Shown piece after piece: positions 41,493 to 50,845 of a DNA stretch of 64,000 nt. Source of the DNA: Fusibacter sp. A1 (GTDB taxonomy: Bacteria; Bacillota; Clostridia; Peptostreptococcales; Acidaminobacteraceae); assembly GCF_004125825.1 (NCBI RefSeq), contig NZ_QQWI01000015.1, positions 1 to 64,000 on the forward strand, written 5' to 3'. The translations under genes and the position numbers were made by a program. The notes under the pieces were generated by a model. The model was not told the origin of the DNA. It made no database searches and was given only the letters and a program-made list of their open reading frames with translations. Each line of letters opens with the position of its first letter. Positions within the stretch are counted from its first letter, which is position 1.

Positions 41493-44400
41493 ATGATACA
41501 TGATTTGAAATTGTTAATCATAACCGATGATCGGAATCTGTCGCTTGATTTTCTAAATAAGCTGGAGAAAGACAAGATTGCGACAAAAGTGAATATAGTC
41601 GGTTCAGAAGAGAGTGAGCGAATCGATGAGTGGCTTGCCTACTTCGGTATTGTCCTGATCGACGTCATAGATATAGATTGTTATACGATGCTTGACGAAA
41701 TCAACCTGCCCCAAATCATGCTGTTTACAGAAAACTGCACTGAAAATTATAATGAGGAGCTTGTCAATGTGCTGAGAATCACCTCGTATCCGGTGTATTT
41801 CAGGATCGACGATCCAAAACTCTTAGAGGACGTATCGAAGATGAAGTTCGGTAAGAAGATGGATACGGACAAATCCAATAGGATGAATGTGGATTTTGTC
41901 CAGTCGACCCTAGGAGCGCTAGGAGACGGAGTAATTGTAGCCAATTTCAGCGGTGAGATCGAATACATGAATCAGATGGCAAGGTCGATCACCAAGTATT
42001 TCGGTTCTATTCAAGAAGTGGACTTCAATAGGGTATTCAATATCATCAATCCCAATGAGTGTTACTGTGAAGACTATTTCTTAGACCGTATGAAGCAGAA
42101 AAATCACCCCTTCGGACTTCATCGTGATGCCATGATGCTGGACCAGGAAGGAAATATGAAATACATTTCAGCAACACTATCACCGCTTGAAGTAAACAGA
42201 CGAGGCCTGGTAGGACTCGTAGTGGTCTTTAGGGATATCAACCGGATAAGAGAATCTGAAAAAAGACTGCATCTGTATTCTGAGGCGATCAAGCAGAGCA
42301 TGGAGGCGCTGGTGATCACCAACGAGGAGTTCGTCGTCGAGAGTGCCAACGGCATCTTCTTAAAGTCGTTTGATGTTGACAAGGAGGCGGTTATTGGAAA
42401 CTGTCTGTTTGATCTGGCTCCTTTTGAGACAAGTCTTAAAAGGCATGAAGTTGAAAACGGATTATTGGAATCCGAAGCCTTTAGAAAAAATATCAGTACG
42501 GATACAAATGGGAATAAGGGCCATTTCAGAGTGGTTTTGAGTCCTGTTTTTGATAGTTCCACTGTCTATTATCTAGTTGCGCTTGTCGACATGACCAAAC
42601 AGATTGATATGGAGACGCAACTGGAAAAAGAACGTGAAAATCTCAATACCATCTTCGAAGGCTTACCCCTTGGGGTAATCATCATGACCGAAGACCTTGC
42701 GGTAACCAAAGTGAACCGCGAGGCTATCGAGCTATTTGATATTGGAACGGCAGACGTCCTCGGAAAGCATTTTGGTGAGGCGATCGGCTGCGGAACAAAA
42801 AGTGAGTTATGCAGTAAAGGAGTAGATTGTACAGACTGTGCGATGAAGTTCCATATAGAAAGAGCCTTCATAGAGCAGGAAGCGATTAGAGGCGAGGAAG
42901 TAGCCTTTAAAATAGCACATAAATCCGGCGGACATCTCAAAAGATGGTTTAGATTAAGTGTCGTGCCATTTCAAATGGCAGGAATAAATCATGCGATGAG
43001 CGTCTTTGAGGATGTTACTGAGCAAAAAGAAATCGCCGATAGCCTAATTCAGAATGAGTTTAAGCTGCGGCTCATCACGGACAATATGATAGACACCATA
43101 ACACAGGTGGATACGAGTGGAAACATAGTCTATGCCAGCCCATCCCATTGGAACCTGATGGGATACTCTCCTGAGTACCTGATTGGAAAAAATCTATTTA
43201 ACTTCATACATCCTGAAGATGCCGACGAAGCAAGAAGCAAGATGCGCGAGCGTATTGAAAGCGGAAAGTCATTCTCTACAGAACTTAGGTTGAAAAGAAA
43301 AGACGGAAAATACATCTGGTTGGAATCGGTTGGAAATCTTCTTAAAGAAGCGGATGATGAGCTGACATTGATCTATGTCAGCAGAGACATATCTGTAAAA
43401 AGGGAAGTGCTTCAACAGATGCAAAAATCAAAAGAGGCCGCAGAGAGCGCCAATAAGGCGAAGTCGGAATTCTTAGCGAACATGTCGCATGAGATCAGAA
43501 CACCGATGAACGGCATTATAGGCATGACCAATTTGACACTGATGTCGTCAATTACAGATGACCAACGTGAGAATCTGAATATGGTGAGGTCCTCAGCGGA
43601 GAACTTGCTTAAAATCATCAATTCGATCCTGGATTTCAGTAAAATCGAAGCTGGGAAAATAGTTGTGGAATCGCATTCGTTCAATCTGAAACACATTATT
43701 GAAAAAACCCTATCACCGATAAGGACTGAGGCCCTCAATAAGGACCTTGATATCAGATATGAGATCGATCCGACCCTATCGCAGGTTGTAAAGGGCGACA
43801 GCAACAGGTTGATCCAGATATTTAACAATCTGGTGGGGAATGCGATGAAGTTCACCCATAAGGGTGAAGTCGTACTGAGGGTGAAAAAAAAGGAAGTGAA
43901 CCACAATACGGCAGTAGTAAGATTTGAGGTTGCGGATACGGGTATCGGCATCGCCAAGGAACATCATGAGAAGCTCTTCGAATCCTTCAGCCAAGTGGAT
44001 GGATCGATGACAAGAAAGTATGGAGGCACCGGTCTGGGGCTTACAATTACAAAGCAGCTTGTTGAATTGATGGGCGGACAGATCGGCTTTGAATCCGAGG
44101 TCGGAAAAGGTTCGGTGTTCTGCTTTGATATTCCTCTTTTAGAGGTCGAGTCGAGTGCTAGCGAAAAAAAAGTGAGCTCATTAGCGGTTCCTACCGCTTC
44201 AAAAGTGCTCAAGGTACTCCTAGCAGAGGATGATCCGATCAATCAGACACTTGCCATGAGATTGCTGGAGCGGCAAAAACATCAGGTTGTCATTGCAAAC
44301 AACGGGCTAGAAGTGATTGAAGCACTCAAGCGGGAAAGCTTCGACATCATCCTGATGGATATCTCCATGCCAGTGATGAACGGGCTTGAAGCCACAAGCT

Positions 44401-44891
44401 ACATCAGGGATACACTCAATTTAAGAGATCTACCGATTGTCGCTTTGACTGCCCATGCGATGAAAGACGATCAAGAGCACTTTTTAAGCAGCGGCATGGA
44501 TGCATATATCGCCAAACCCATTGATCTGAATCACTTTTATAATACCATCGAGCGCGTAACGACCACCAACCATATTGTTGAGTCACTAATCAAGAAGGCC
44601 TATGAGCTGGATGAAACAGTTGCATCTGTCGAGGAGATCTACGAATTTCATGAGGAGCTTAAAATCTATACACTCAAAATTGAAAATGCAATCAGGGAGT
44701 GCAGGTTCAGTGATGTGGAAGATTTGGCGCATTATCTGAAAACACTTGCGACGACCGTGGGAGACAGATCGGTAAGAACCTGGGCATTGAAGCTTGAGTT
44801 GGATGCAAGAAAAGAGGATCAGGTAAAATTGGAGGTTACTTTTAGCAAACTTGTCGATGAGATGAAAAGGATTGAAAGGGGTTTAGCATGA
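41493..44891 (+). CDS. Tripartite hybrid sensor kinase with PAS domains and HPt
   Basis: A 1132-residue cytosolic protein with no membrane segment. It has an N-terminal receiver-like region (~1-110, phospho site not conserved), several PAS domains (~130-650), HisKA with His666 in NMSHEIRTPMNG, HATPase (NLVGNAMKF, GTGLGLTI), a receiver with Asp956 in LMDISMP, and a C-terminal HPt-like domain with His1080 in LAHYLKTLA. The PAS near residue 430 carries Cys433, 440, 446 and 449 (spacing 6-5-2), which could bind a metal or cluster. It overlaps the next receiver gene by 4 bases. Confidence 0.92.
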   Translation: MIHDLKLLIITDDRNLSLDFLNKLEKDKIATKVNIVGSEESERIDEWLAYFGIVLIDVIDIDCYTMLDEINLPQIMLFTENCTENYNEELVNVLRITSYPVYFRIDDPKLLEDVSKMKFGKKMDTDKSNRMNVDFVQSTLGALGDGVIVANFSGEIEYMNQMARSITKYFGSIQEVDFNRVFNIINPNECYCEDYFLDRMKQKNHPFGLHRDAMMLDQEGNMKYISATLSPLEVNRRGLVGLVVVFRDINRIRESEKRLHLYSEAIKQSMEALVITNEEFVVESANGIFLKSFDVDKEAVIGNCLFDLAPFETSLKRHEVENGLLESEAFRKNISTDTNGNKGHFRVVLSPVFDSSTVYYLVALVDMTKQIDMETQLEKERENLNTIFEGLPLGVIIMTEDLAVTKVNREAIELFDIGTADVLGKHFGEAIGCGTKSELCSKGVDCTDCAMKFHIERAFIEQEAIRGEEVAFKIAHKSGGHLKRWFRLSVVPFQMAGINHAMSVFEDVTEQKEIADSLIQNEFKLRLITDNMIDTITQVDTSGNIVYASPSHWNLMGYSPEYLIGKNLFNFIHPEDADEARSKMRERIESGKSFSTELRLKRKDGKYIWLESVGNLLKEADDELTLIYVSRDISVKREVLQQMQKSKEAAESANKAKSEFLANMSHEIRTPMNGIIGMTNLTLMSSITDDQRENLNMVRSSAENLLKIINSILDFSKIEAGKIVVESHSFNLKHIIEKTLSPIRTEALNKDLDIRYEIDPTLSQVVKGDSNRLIQIFNNLVGNAMKFTHKGEVVLRVKKKEVNHNTAVVRFEVADTGIGIAKEHHEKLFESFSQVDGSMTRKYGGTGLGLTITKQLVELMGGQIGFESEVGKGSVFCFDIPLLEVESSASEKKVSSLAVPTASKVLKVLLAEDDPINQTLAMRLLERQKHQVVIANNGLEVIEALKRESFDIILMDISMPVMNGLEATSYIRDTLNLRDLPIVALTAHAMKDDQEHFLSSGMDAYIAKPIDLNHFYNTIERVTTTNHIVESLIKKAYELDETVASVEEIYEFHEELKIYTLKIENAIRECRFSDVEDLAHYLKTLATTVGDRSVRTWALKLELDARKEDQVKLEVTFSKLVDEMKRIERGLA

Positions 44892-45286
44892 GAATATTGA
44901 TTGCGGAAGATGATTATGTCAGCAGAAAGTTTATGTTCAAATTTTTATCGAAGTTCGGCGAGTGCGATGTGACGGTGGACGGAATGGAAGCGATAGAGGT
45001 TTTTCTGATGGCGCTAGAAGAGAAGAATTACTATGATTTGGTATGTCTTGATATCATGATGCCAGAGGTGGATGGCATTAAGGCCCTTAAGACGATTAGG
45101 AAACTTGAGCAGGAAAGAAACCTACCAAAGGCATTTAAGACAAAAGTGGTGATGACGACGGCGCTTAACAATACGGACAAGGTGATGACTTCGTTTTCAT
45201 CGGGATCGGAAGCGTATGCGGTAAAACCGATCGATACCCAGAAGCTCACAGAAGTGCTTCAAAAGTTGGGCTTTGAGATTTCTTAA
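44888..45286 (+). CDS. CheY-like response regulator
   Basis: A 132-residue receiver. Acidic residues in AEDDYVSRK (8-9), phospho-acceptor Asp in CLDIMMP (about 56), Thr in VVMTTAL, Lys in AVKPID. The ATG overlaps the hybrid kinase stop (ATGA), so it is the likely phosphotransfer partner of that kinase's HPt domain. No output domain, so it acts by protein interaction. Confidence 0.9.
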   Translation: MRILIAEDDYVSRKFMFKFLSKFGECDVTVDGMEAIEVFLMALEEKNYYDLVCLDIMMPEVDGIKALKTIRKLEQERNLPKAFKTKVVMTTALNNTDKVMTSFSSGSEAYAVKPIDTQKLTEVLQKLGFEIS

Positions 45287-45297
45287 TGTTCGAACCC

Positions 45298-45326
45298 TTT
45301 ACAAACAAGAGCGGCTTTGGTATCAT
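45298..45326 (+). promoter_or_regulatory. Promoter of the parvulin gene
   Basis: -35 TTTACA (45298-45303), a 17-base spacer, -10 TATCAT (45321-45326). Confidence 0.6.
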
Positions 45327-45375
45327 GGTTGACGAGTCTAGACACGTGAATAATACGTGAAGAAAGGAAGAAACC

Positions 45376-46122
45376 ATGGAAAACAAAGTATTAGCGGTAG
45401 TAGATGGTCGCGAAATCAAAAGTGAGCATTTAGACTACTTAATCCAAACAATCGGTCCTGAGAGAGCTGCTCAGTTCCAAGGCGAACAAGGACAGTCTCA
45501 ACTTCTACAAGAACTAATCAACCAAGAATTGTTCTACTCATTGGCGTTGGAACAAAAGTTAGATGAAGATAGTGCCTATAAAAAAGAGATTGAGATTGTG
45601 AAAGCAAATCTTTTAAAATCTTATGCGATCCGTCAGTTCCTAGACACAGTGTCTGTGGACTCTGAAAAAGTGGAAGCATACTACAATGAAAATCCAGCTC
45701 AGTTCGAAGAGGCTCCGTCTGTTCAAGCTAGCCATATTCTTGTAAAAGAAGAAGAAGAAGCTACTCGCATTAAAGAAGAAATCGAAGCTGGTTTGACATT
45801 TGAAGAAGCTGCGACTAAATACTCGACATGTCCTTCTAAGGAGCGTGGTGGAGATTTGGGTAGCTTTGGCAAAGGTCAGATGGTTCCTGAGTTTGAACAA
45901 GCGGCGTTCGATTTGGAAATCGGCCTTGTCTCTGAACCTGTTAAAACACAGTTTGGTTACCATATCATTAGAGTTGCTGCAAAAAACCCTGCGTCTACAA
46001 TTAAATTTGAAGAAGTTAAGGGTCAAATCGAAGGACACCTTCAGCAACAAGCTCAAAATGAAGCTTACTTCAACAAAATCGCTACACTGAAAGAGAAATT
46101 CAACGTTAGCATCAACAATTAA
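45376..46122 (+). CDS. Parvulin-type peptidyl-prolyl isomerase, cytosolic
   Basis: A 248-residue protein: an N-terminal helical chaperone-like domain (residues 1-105, SurA-N/trigger type) and a parvulin domain (~112-205; ASHILVKEEEEA, SKERGGDLGSFGKGQMVPEFE, TQFGYHIIRV). Unlike PrsA it has no signal peptide or lipobox, so it should act in the cytosol as a folding helper. The coding sequence uses frequent, codon-biased triplets, consistent with good expression. AAAGGAAG before the ATG. Confidence 0.9.
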   Translation: MENKVLAVVDGREIKSEHLDYLIQTIGPERAAQFQGEQGQSQLLQELINQELFYSLALEQKLDEDSAYKKEIEIVKANLLKSYAIRQFLDTVSVDSEKVEAYYNENPAQFEEAPSVQASHILVKEEEEATRIKEEIEAGLTFEEAATKYSTCPSKERGGDLGSFGKGQMVPEFEQAAFDLEIGLVSEPVKTQFGYHIIRVAAKNPASTIKFEEVKGQIEGHLQQQAQNEAYFNKIATLKEKFNVSINN

Positions 46123-46130
46123 TCACATGA

Positions 46131-46161
46131 AAAAGGATCGCAATAAGCGATCCTTTTTTTT
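46131..46161 (+). terminator. Terminator
   Basis: AAAAGGATCG pairs with CGATCCTTTT and is followed by T residues. It lies between convergent genes. Confidence 0.88.
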
Positions 46162-46705
46162 ATTTGTCCTCTTCTGTTTCAGGTAGGTTGAATTCGATTG
46201 GAGTTGTTAACGGATCTTCAAATCCCGGTAAATTGTAAAATTCGAAATCTTCCTGCCACTGCTCATACACGACGATATCAAACGGCTTTTGGGCAGTCCC
46301 TGAAGGACTGTAGACGCCAAGAGTGATAAGGATGTGCTTTTGCTGTGGATCGTCTTTAGAGTTGATGTTGAAGGTGAGTTCAAAATCATATTTTTCAGGT
46401 GATTCGTTTGTGATGACAAGCTCGCCCGGCTGTAAGTCAAGTAATGATTCAACCGCTGTCGTAAGCTCGGCCTGATTTTCTTTTGCGCTGTAAATATCAC
46501 TTACCAGCTGATCGATGGCAGCAAGTGTGTGTGAACTGTCCTTTTCTAGTGCATAGTAGGACTGGATCCACTGTGTCTTCTTATTGGTCAGTCGAAGACT
46601 GGAAAGCGACGTGGTGAATATTGCAAGTCCAAGAACGATTAGAACGACCATCAAGATGATCACCAGTACCGAAGTGGACCCTTGTTGCCTATGGTTTCTC
46701 TTCAT
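46160..46705 (-). CDS. PilX-like pilus assembly protein
   Basis: A 181-residue protein with a short basic N-terminus (MKRNHRQQGS) and one hydrophobic helix (VLVIILMVVLIVLGLAIF), then a soluble acidic domain. The layout matches PilX-type minor pilins, though the QQGSTSV cleavage region is only roughly prepilin-like. ATG at 46705, sharing one base with the stop of the preceding gene, after GGAGGTGG. Last gene of the pilus operon. Confidence 0.7.
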   Translation of the reverse strand: MKRNHRQQGSTSVLVIILMVVLIVLGLAIFTTSLSSLRLTNKKTQWIQSYYALEKDSSHTLAAIDQLVSDIYSAKENQAELTTAVESLLDLQPGELVITNESPEKYDFELTFNINSKDDPQQKHILITLGVYSPSGTAQKPFDIVVYEQWQEDFEFYNLPGFEDPLTTPIEFNLPETEEDK

Positions 46706-47118
46706 CACTGACCACCTCCTGATTGAAGATAGTGCCCTGTACTGAAGTTGACGATTGTTTTGGATTCTGAATCAGTGACGATGACATCCAGGTAGACCAG
46801 CTTGGAGACGGTTTCATCCTTTGTGACACTTAAATTGAGGGTGTATGAAGCATCCGCACTCATATCGGACAATTCCCAGTATTCATCATAATAAAGCGTG
46901 ATGGACTCGGGTAAGTCCCTAGGTGTCGACTTGACTTCCTCAATCGCGTTTGAAGCCATCAGAGAGGCCATGTTCTGAATCAAAGCCTTGTCGTTAAGCT
47001 CGCCTGAGGCGATGTAAAGATTGAGTATGACTACACTCACAATGCTTAAAAGAGCAATTGAAAAGATAACCTCAACGAGTGTGAATCCAGAGTGTTTTTT
47101 TCTTTTCATATCAATCAC
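46705..47118 (-). CDS. Type IV prepilin-like protein
   Basis: A 137-residue minor pseudopilin. It has a clear prepilin site (KKHSG, FTLVEV) with Glu at mature position 5 and a following hydrophobic helix (IALLSIVSVVILNLYI). A prepilin peptidase is needed but is not in the window. Read from the GTG at 47118 (AAGGA 5 bases upstream); the ATG at 47109 is possible. Overlaps both neighbours. Confidence 0.85.
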   Translation of the reverse strand: MIDMKRKKHSGFTLVEVIFSIALLSIVSVVILNLYIASGELNDKALIQNMASLMASNAIEEVKSTPRDLPESITLYYDEYWELSDMSADASYTLNLSVTKDETVSKLVYLDVIVTDSESKTIVNFSTGHYLQSGGGQ

Positions 47119-47605
47119 CCGTCCTTAATGCAATTCGCTGATCAATTTCGACCTCTTTGTGATTCAGCAAATGATTGTATGTGATGACAATCAATCCGCC
47201 TTCTTTTTCGGAAGAAATCGTCATTCCGTCCAATTTGACAATGGGTGTGCTCAGCTCAAGACTTGGCTTGGTGTCTGTGTAGCATTCGTACAGGTAGCCG
47301 TCATAGTAAAAAATATAAGTCACTAGTCCCTGTTCTTCTTGACCGTGGGATAGCTTCAGCGCATCACTGTCTTTGAATGCGTTTTGGGTAAGGGTGATAG
47401 AATCAAGAGAATCATTCTGTTTGATCGACATATTGATGTATGACATCGCGATCCTTAAGTTCTCTTCTGATGTTTTTTTCTCAAGGGCTCTTTCAAAAGT
47501 AGCGCTACCTTGAACGATCAGAATACAGACGGCGGTTGCGAAAATCATCATTAGGATTATGACGAGGAATGATTCAATAGATACGTTTTTTCTTCTACCG
47601 CTCAT
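47111..47605 (-). CDS. DUF4860-like pilus operon protein
   Basis: A 164-residue protein with one N-terminal membrane helix (FLVIILMMIFATAVCILIV) and a soluble domain. I recognise it as the DUF4860 type found in clostridial pilus operons; the function is not established, and a minor pilin role is inferred. The ATG at 47605 is chosen as 6 bases better spaced from GGAGGA than that at 47611. Confidence 0.72.
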   Translation of the reverse strand: MSGRRKNVSIESFLVIILMMIFATAVCILIVQGSATFERALEKKTSEENLRIAMSYINMSIKQNDSLDSITLTQNAFKDSDALKLSHGQEEQGLVTYIFYYDGYLYECYTDTKPSLELSTPIVKLDGMTISSEKEGGLIVITYNHLLNHKEVEIDQRIALRTGD

Positions 47606-47616
47606 GTTCATTCCTC

Positions 47617-47946
47617 CTATTCTTTTTCTTTTGTGTTCGGCAAGACTCTGATATCAGGCAAGACATTAGACGCGAAGACTTCATAAAAATAAACATAGTC
47701 ATCGCGGTGTAGGATAAGACCATAATTCTTGACTAGATAGTCGATATCCGGCGGGTAGCTGCCTTCTGAGGCATAACATTGGATGGCATACTTTTCAATG
47801 GTCATGCGCTCTGTTTCCATATCTTTAGCACCTTGTGCATCAGTATAATTGACAAGTGCAGTGATTAAAAGGAGAATCACAATAATAACAAATGGCAAAG
47901 TAAGTAACTGAGAAAGAGTGCTAGGCAAATATTTCCTTTGCATCAT
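47617..47946 (-). CDS. Small membrane pilus-operon protein
   Basis: A 109-residue protein with an N-terminal hydrophobic helix (LLTLPFVIIVILLLITALV) and a soluble part containing YAIQCYASEGSYPPDIDYL, a pattern common in pseudopilin-like proteins of Firmicutes. It lacks an obvious G-FTLxE cleavage site. GGAGGTG upstream of the ATG. Sits between pilC and the other minor pilins. Confidence 0.72.
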   Translation of the reverse strand: MMQRKYLPSTLSQLLTLPFVIIVILLLITALVNYTDAQGAKDMETERMTIEKYAIQCYASEGSYPPDIDYLVKNYGLILHRDDYVYFYEVFASNVLPDIRVLPNTKEKE

Positions 47947-47958
47947 ATAGCACCTCCA

Positions 47959-49008
47959 TTATCCAATTGCGTTCATGATACCAACGATTGGAAGAATTAC
48001 AGAAATCAAAATTATACCGACGATGGATGAAAGTATAATGATGAGCAATGGTTCGATCACAGTGGTCAGACGTTCCAACCTATAATCCAGTTCCTTTTCC
48101 ATATTGTCTGCCGCCTTATCGAGCATGCTGTCCATATGGCCGGTTGACTGTGCGATGGTAAACAGCTTGATGAGCACCCAAGGAAACAGGTGAAGCGATT
48201 CGATCGCCTTATCAGGCATTTCGCCTTGATTGATCCTATCTGCTGCCGCTTCGACACGTTCAGTGACATAGGTGTTGTTAAATATTGGTGTGATCAGTTT
48301 CATGGCCATACCGATATTCACACCGCTTCTAATCAGTATCGCAAGGTTTCTTGAAAATCTTACAGCGGTAATCGCTGAGATGATGTGTTTTTGGATAGGC
48401 ATCTTGAATTTTAAACGGTCATAAAACGCAGAGCCTTTCTCGGTTCTGCCATAGGCGTAAGCACCACCGGCAAGAGCTGCCAAAATGATTACGATTGGCC
48501 AGATATAGTCGCCAATCCAAAGGCTAAGGTTGAGGATGACCTGTGTAAGTGCCGGCATATCGCCGCCAAGCGAGGTCAAAATCTCGTTGAACATGGGTAA
48601 TACTTCGACCACCAACAGCACAATCACTCCAAACATCAATAGCGATAGAATGATAGGGTAGGTGATGGCTGCCTTGACCTTTGCGGAGGTTTCCATTTCT
48701 TTTTCGTAGGTATCCGCTATTTGCGTGAGCGTCTGATTTAGCTCACCGCTTTCTTCGCCGATTTTGACCATCGTGACGATAAAGGCTGGAAAGGCATGAC
48801 TTTGAGAAGTCATCGCCTCACTTAAGGATTTTCCTTGCCCGATGTCTGATAGCATCGAGTCGATGACAGTGACCAGCTGCTCATTGTCCGATTTTTCCTT
48901 GATCAGTTTCAGACCTTCATAAAGCGACACATCCGAATCGATGACAAGGCTTAATTGTCTAGCAAAAATAATAAGTTCGTTTTTTGAAAATTGCTGATTC
49001 GATTTCAT
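47959..49008 (-). CDS. pilC: Type IV pilus inner membrane platform protein
   Basis: A 349-residue GspF/PilC family protein: two repeated cytoplasmic helical domains (residues 8-115 and 205-320), each with the family pattern (ARQLSLVIDSDVSLYEGL, FSRNLAILIRSGVNIGMAM), and three membrane helices near 115-140, 160-185 and 325-347. It anchors the pilus machine. Somewhat shorter than typical PilC (~400). It follows pilT closely. Confidence 0.92.
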   Translation of the reverse strand: MKSNQQFSKNELIIFARQLSLVIDSDVSLYEGLKLIKEKSDNEQLVTVIDSMLSDIGQGKSLSEAMTSQSHAFPAFIVTMVKIGEESGELNQTLTQIADTYEKEMETSAKVKAAITYPIILSLLMFGVIVLLVVEVLPMFNEILTSLGGDMPALTQVILNLSLWIGDYIWPIVIILAALAGGAYAYGRTEKGSAFYDRLKFKMPIQKHIISAITAVRFSRNLAILIRSGVNIGMAMKLITPIFNNTYVTERVEAAADRINQGEMPDKAIESLHLFPWVLIKLFTIAQSTGHMDSMLDKAADNMEKELDYRLERLTTVIEPLLIIILSSIVGIILISVILPIVGIMNAIG

Positions 49009-49022
49009 TTTATTGCTCCTCT

Positions 49023-50099
49023 CTACATACTGAGGTAAGTTTCAAACAATTGAAGGTCATTCACTCTAAGCCTAGCTTCGGTTTCGTCGATGACGTTTTC
49101 TAAAACGAGCTTCGCGAGAGTTCTTTCAAGTGATTGCATACCTTGGCTCATGCCGTTTTGAATAAGATTGTTGATCTGATAATGCTTACCTTCTCTTATG
49201 AGATTTCGAACAGCGGGCGTGACGACCATCACTTCGCTTGCAAGCACCAGTCCCGTGCCGTCCTTTTTAGGAATCAGCTGTTGGGAGACGATGCCTTCAA
49301 GGACTGTCGCCAGCTGACTTTTGACTTGAATCTGCTGTTCGGTGGAGAATGCATCTAAAATTCTATCGATTGCCTTGACAGCTCCATTGGTGTGAATGGT
49401 TGAAAGCACCAAATGGCCGGTTTCGGCGGCTGTGAGCGTCATGGAGATCGTTTCGTGGTCACGCATTTCTCCCAGCATGATCACATCGGGATCTTCCCTA
49501 AGTGACGACCTTAGTGCCGAAGCGAAGCTTATGGCGTCGCTGCCGATTTCTTTTTGTGTGACCAGACTTCGATCGTGGCGGTGTAGATACTCAACAGGAT
49601 CTTCAATGGTTGTGATGTGATACTGATAAGTTTCATTCACCCGTTTGATCATACTCGCAAGTGAAGTGGACTTGCCGCTTCCTGTAGCGCCTGCGATAAG
49701 AATCAACCCCTTTGACTTTGTTAAAAATTCCCCGGTGTTGCTGGGTAGACCAAGAGAATCAAGTTCTGGTATTTCAAGGGGAAGCGACCTGATCGCCAGG
49801 GCTATCGTACCCCTTTGCAGGTAGAAGTTACATCTGAATCGTCCGAGATCGGGTTTAGAATACGACATATCGACAGTCTTCAACGTCATCAGCTGTTCGA
49901 ATTTTTTGTTGTCCAAATAGTGTCTTGCGAGATCCTGCATGATCTGAGGCATCAGTTTTTCGGTGCCTTCAATCGGTTTAAGTCTTGAATTGACTCTCAT
50001 CGCAGGCGGGCTTCCGACACAAAGGTGCAAGTCGGTCGCAAAGTTGTCCAGTGCGATTTTGAGTAAGTGGTCCATATATTTCGTTAAATCGGCGTGCAT
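49023..50099 (-). CDS. pilT: Type IV pilus retraction ATPase
   Basis: A 358-residue hexameric ATPase that retracts pili. Motifs include LHLCVGSPPAMRVN near the N-terminus, Walker A GATGSGKST (about residue 130), the Asp box, Walker B with EDPDVIMLGEMRD, and the His box LVLSTIHTNGA. The ATG at 50099 follows AGGAGG; the longer frame to 50138 has no such site. No PilB extension ATPase, secretin or major pilin is in the window, so the system must be completed elsewhere. Confidence 0.92.
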   Translation of the reverse strand: MHADLTKYMDHLLKIALDNFATDLHLCVGSPPAMRVNSRLKPIEGTEKLMPQIMQDLARHYLDNKKFEQLMTLKTVDMSYSKPDLGRFRCNFYLQRGTIALAIRSLPLEIPELDSLGLPSNTGEFLTKSKGLILIAGATGSGKSTSLASMIKRVNETYQYHITTIEDPVEYLHRHDRSLVTQKEIGSDAISFASALRSSLREDPDVIMLGEMRDHETISMTLTAAETGHLVLSTIHTNGAVKAIDRILDAFSTEQQIQVKSQLATVLEGIVSQQLIPKKDGTGLVLASEVMVVTPAVRNLIREGKHYQINNLIQNGMSQGMQSLERTLAKLVLENVIDETEARLRVNDLQLFETYLSM

Positions 50100-50134
50100 G
50101 TTTTCCTCCTCTTGTGTCGCAATGATGACTGAAG

Positions 50135-50845
50135 TCAATTTGCCATGTATTTGACAAGCTTGCTTTTTAGTAGGTCCGGTTTTATCGGTTTGATCAAGTA
50201 CCCCTTTGCATGAAGCTCATAGGCTTTCATAATCGTAGACTCATCCGATGTGCTTGAATAGAGCACGATGTTCGTGTTTTTGTCCGCATCGTCCAGTTTG
50301 ATCTTCTGTAAGAGTTCAAACCCATTAAGTCCAGGCATGTCCAAATCGGTGAGAATCAGATCTGGATGATGCTCCTTATATACATTATATCCTTTTAAGC
50401 CATCATTTGCCTCTAGTAATTTTATGGTAGAGCCTTTAAATAAGTCTTTGATGATCACATGCAGCAATCTATCATCCGAAATGAAGAGCAATGTTTTTTG
50501 TGAAGTAGGCTTGTTGAAGGAAAAGGCTGAAGCCAGATCTTGTTCGATATGGTAATCGCTAAGCGATTTGAACCCTTCAAGGAGGATATCGGACTCATTG
50601 TTTTGAATCATCAGTTTTTTGGAGTTTGCCAAAGCCGGTAATTTATCAAATAGCTGCTTAGCAATCAGTTGGACGGAGTCATCCGGATAATAGGCACAGA
50701 GAATTACAGCGTCAAAATCGGCTGAGGTGTCGATATCCTCAATTTCATCAGGTTCCAGGATGTCATAGGATATCCCCGACTCATGACAAAAATGACGAAG
50801 TGTCTTTTTATAGTTTCGTTCGGTAAAGATCGCTAAAATTCTCAT
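50135..50845 (-). CDS. Receiver-domain protein heading the pilus operon
   Basis: A 236-residue protein. The N-terminal half (1-105) is receiver-like but lacks the phospho site. The C-terminal half (~115-235) is a good receiver with LFISDDR, phospho-acceptor Asp in LTDLDMPG and Lys in LIKPI. No DNA-binding domain. The ATG at 50845 follows TTGGAG. It is the first gene of the pilT-pilC operon, so it probably regulates pilus motion by protein contact. Confidence 0.82.
   Translation of the reverse strand: MRILAIFTERNYKKTLRHFCHESGISYDILEPDEIEDIDTSADFDAVILCAYYPDDSVQLIAKQLFDKLPALANSKKLMIQNNESDILLEGFKSLSDYHIEQDLASAFSFNKPTSQKTLLFISDDRLLHVIIKDLFKGSTIKLLEANDGLKGYNVYKEHHPDLILTDLDMPGLNGFELLQKIKLDDADKNTNIVLYSSTSDESTIMKAYELHAKGYLIKPIKPDLLKSKLVKYMAN

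Noticed and set aside
43412-43957. Long minus-strand frame (181 codons)
   Set aside because: Antisense of the HisKA/HATPase region of the hybrid kinase.
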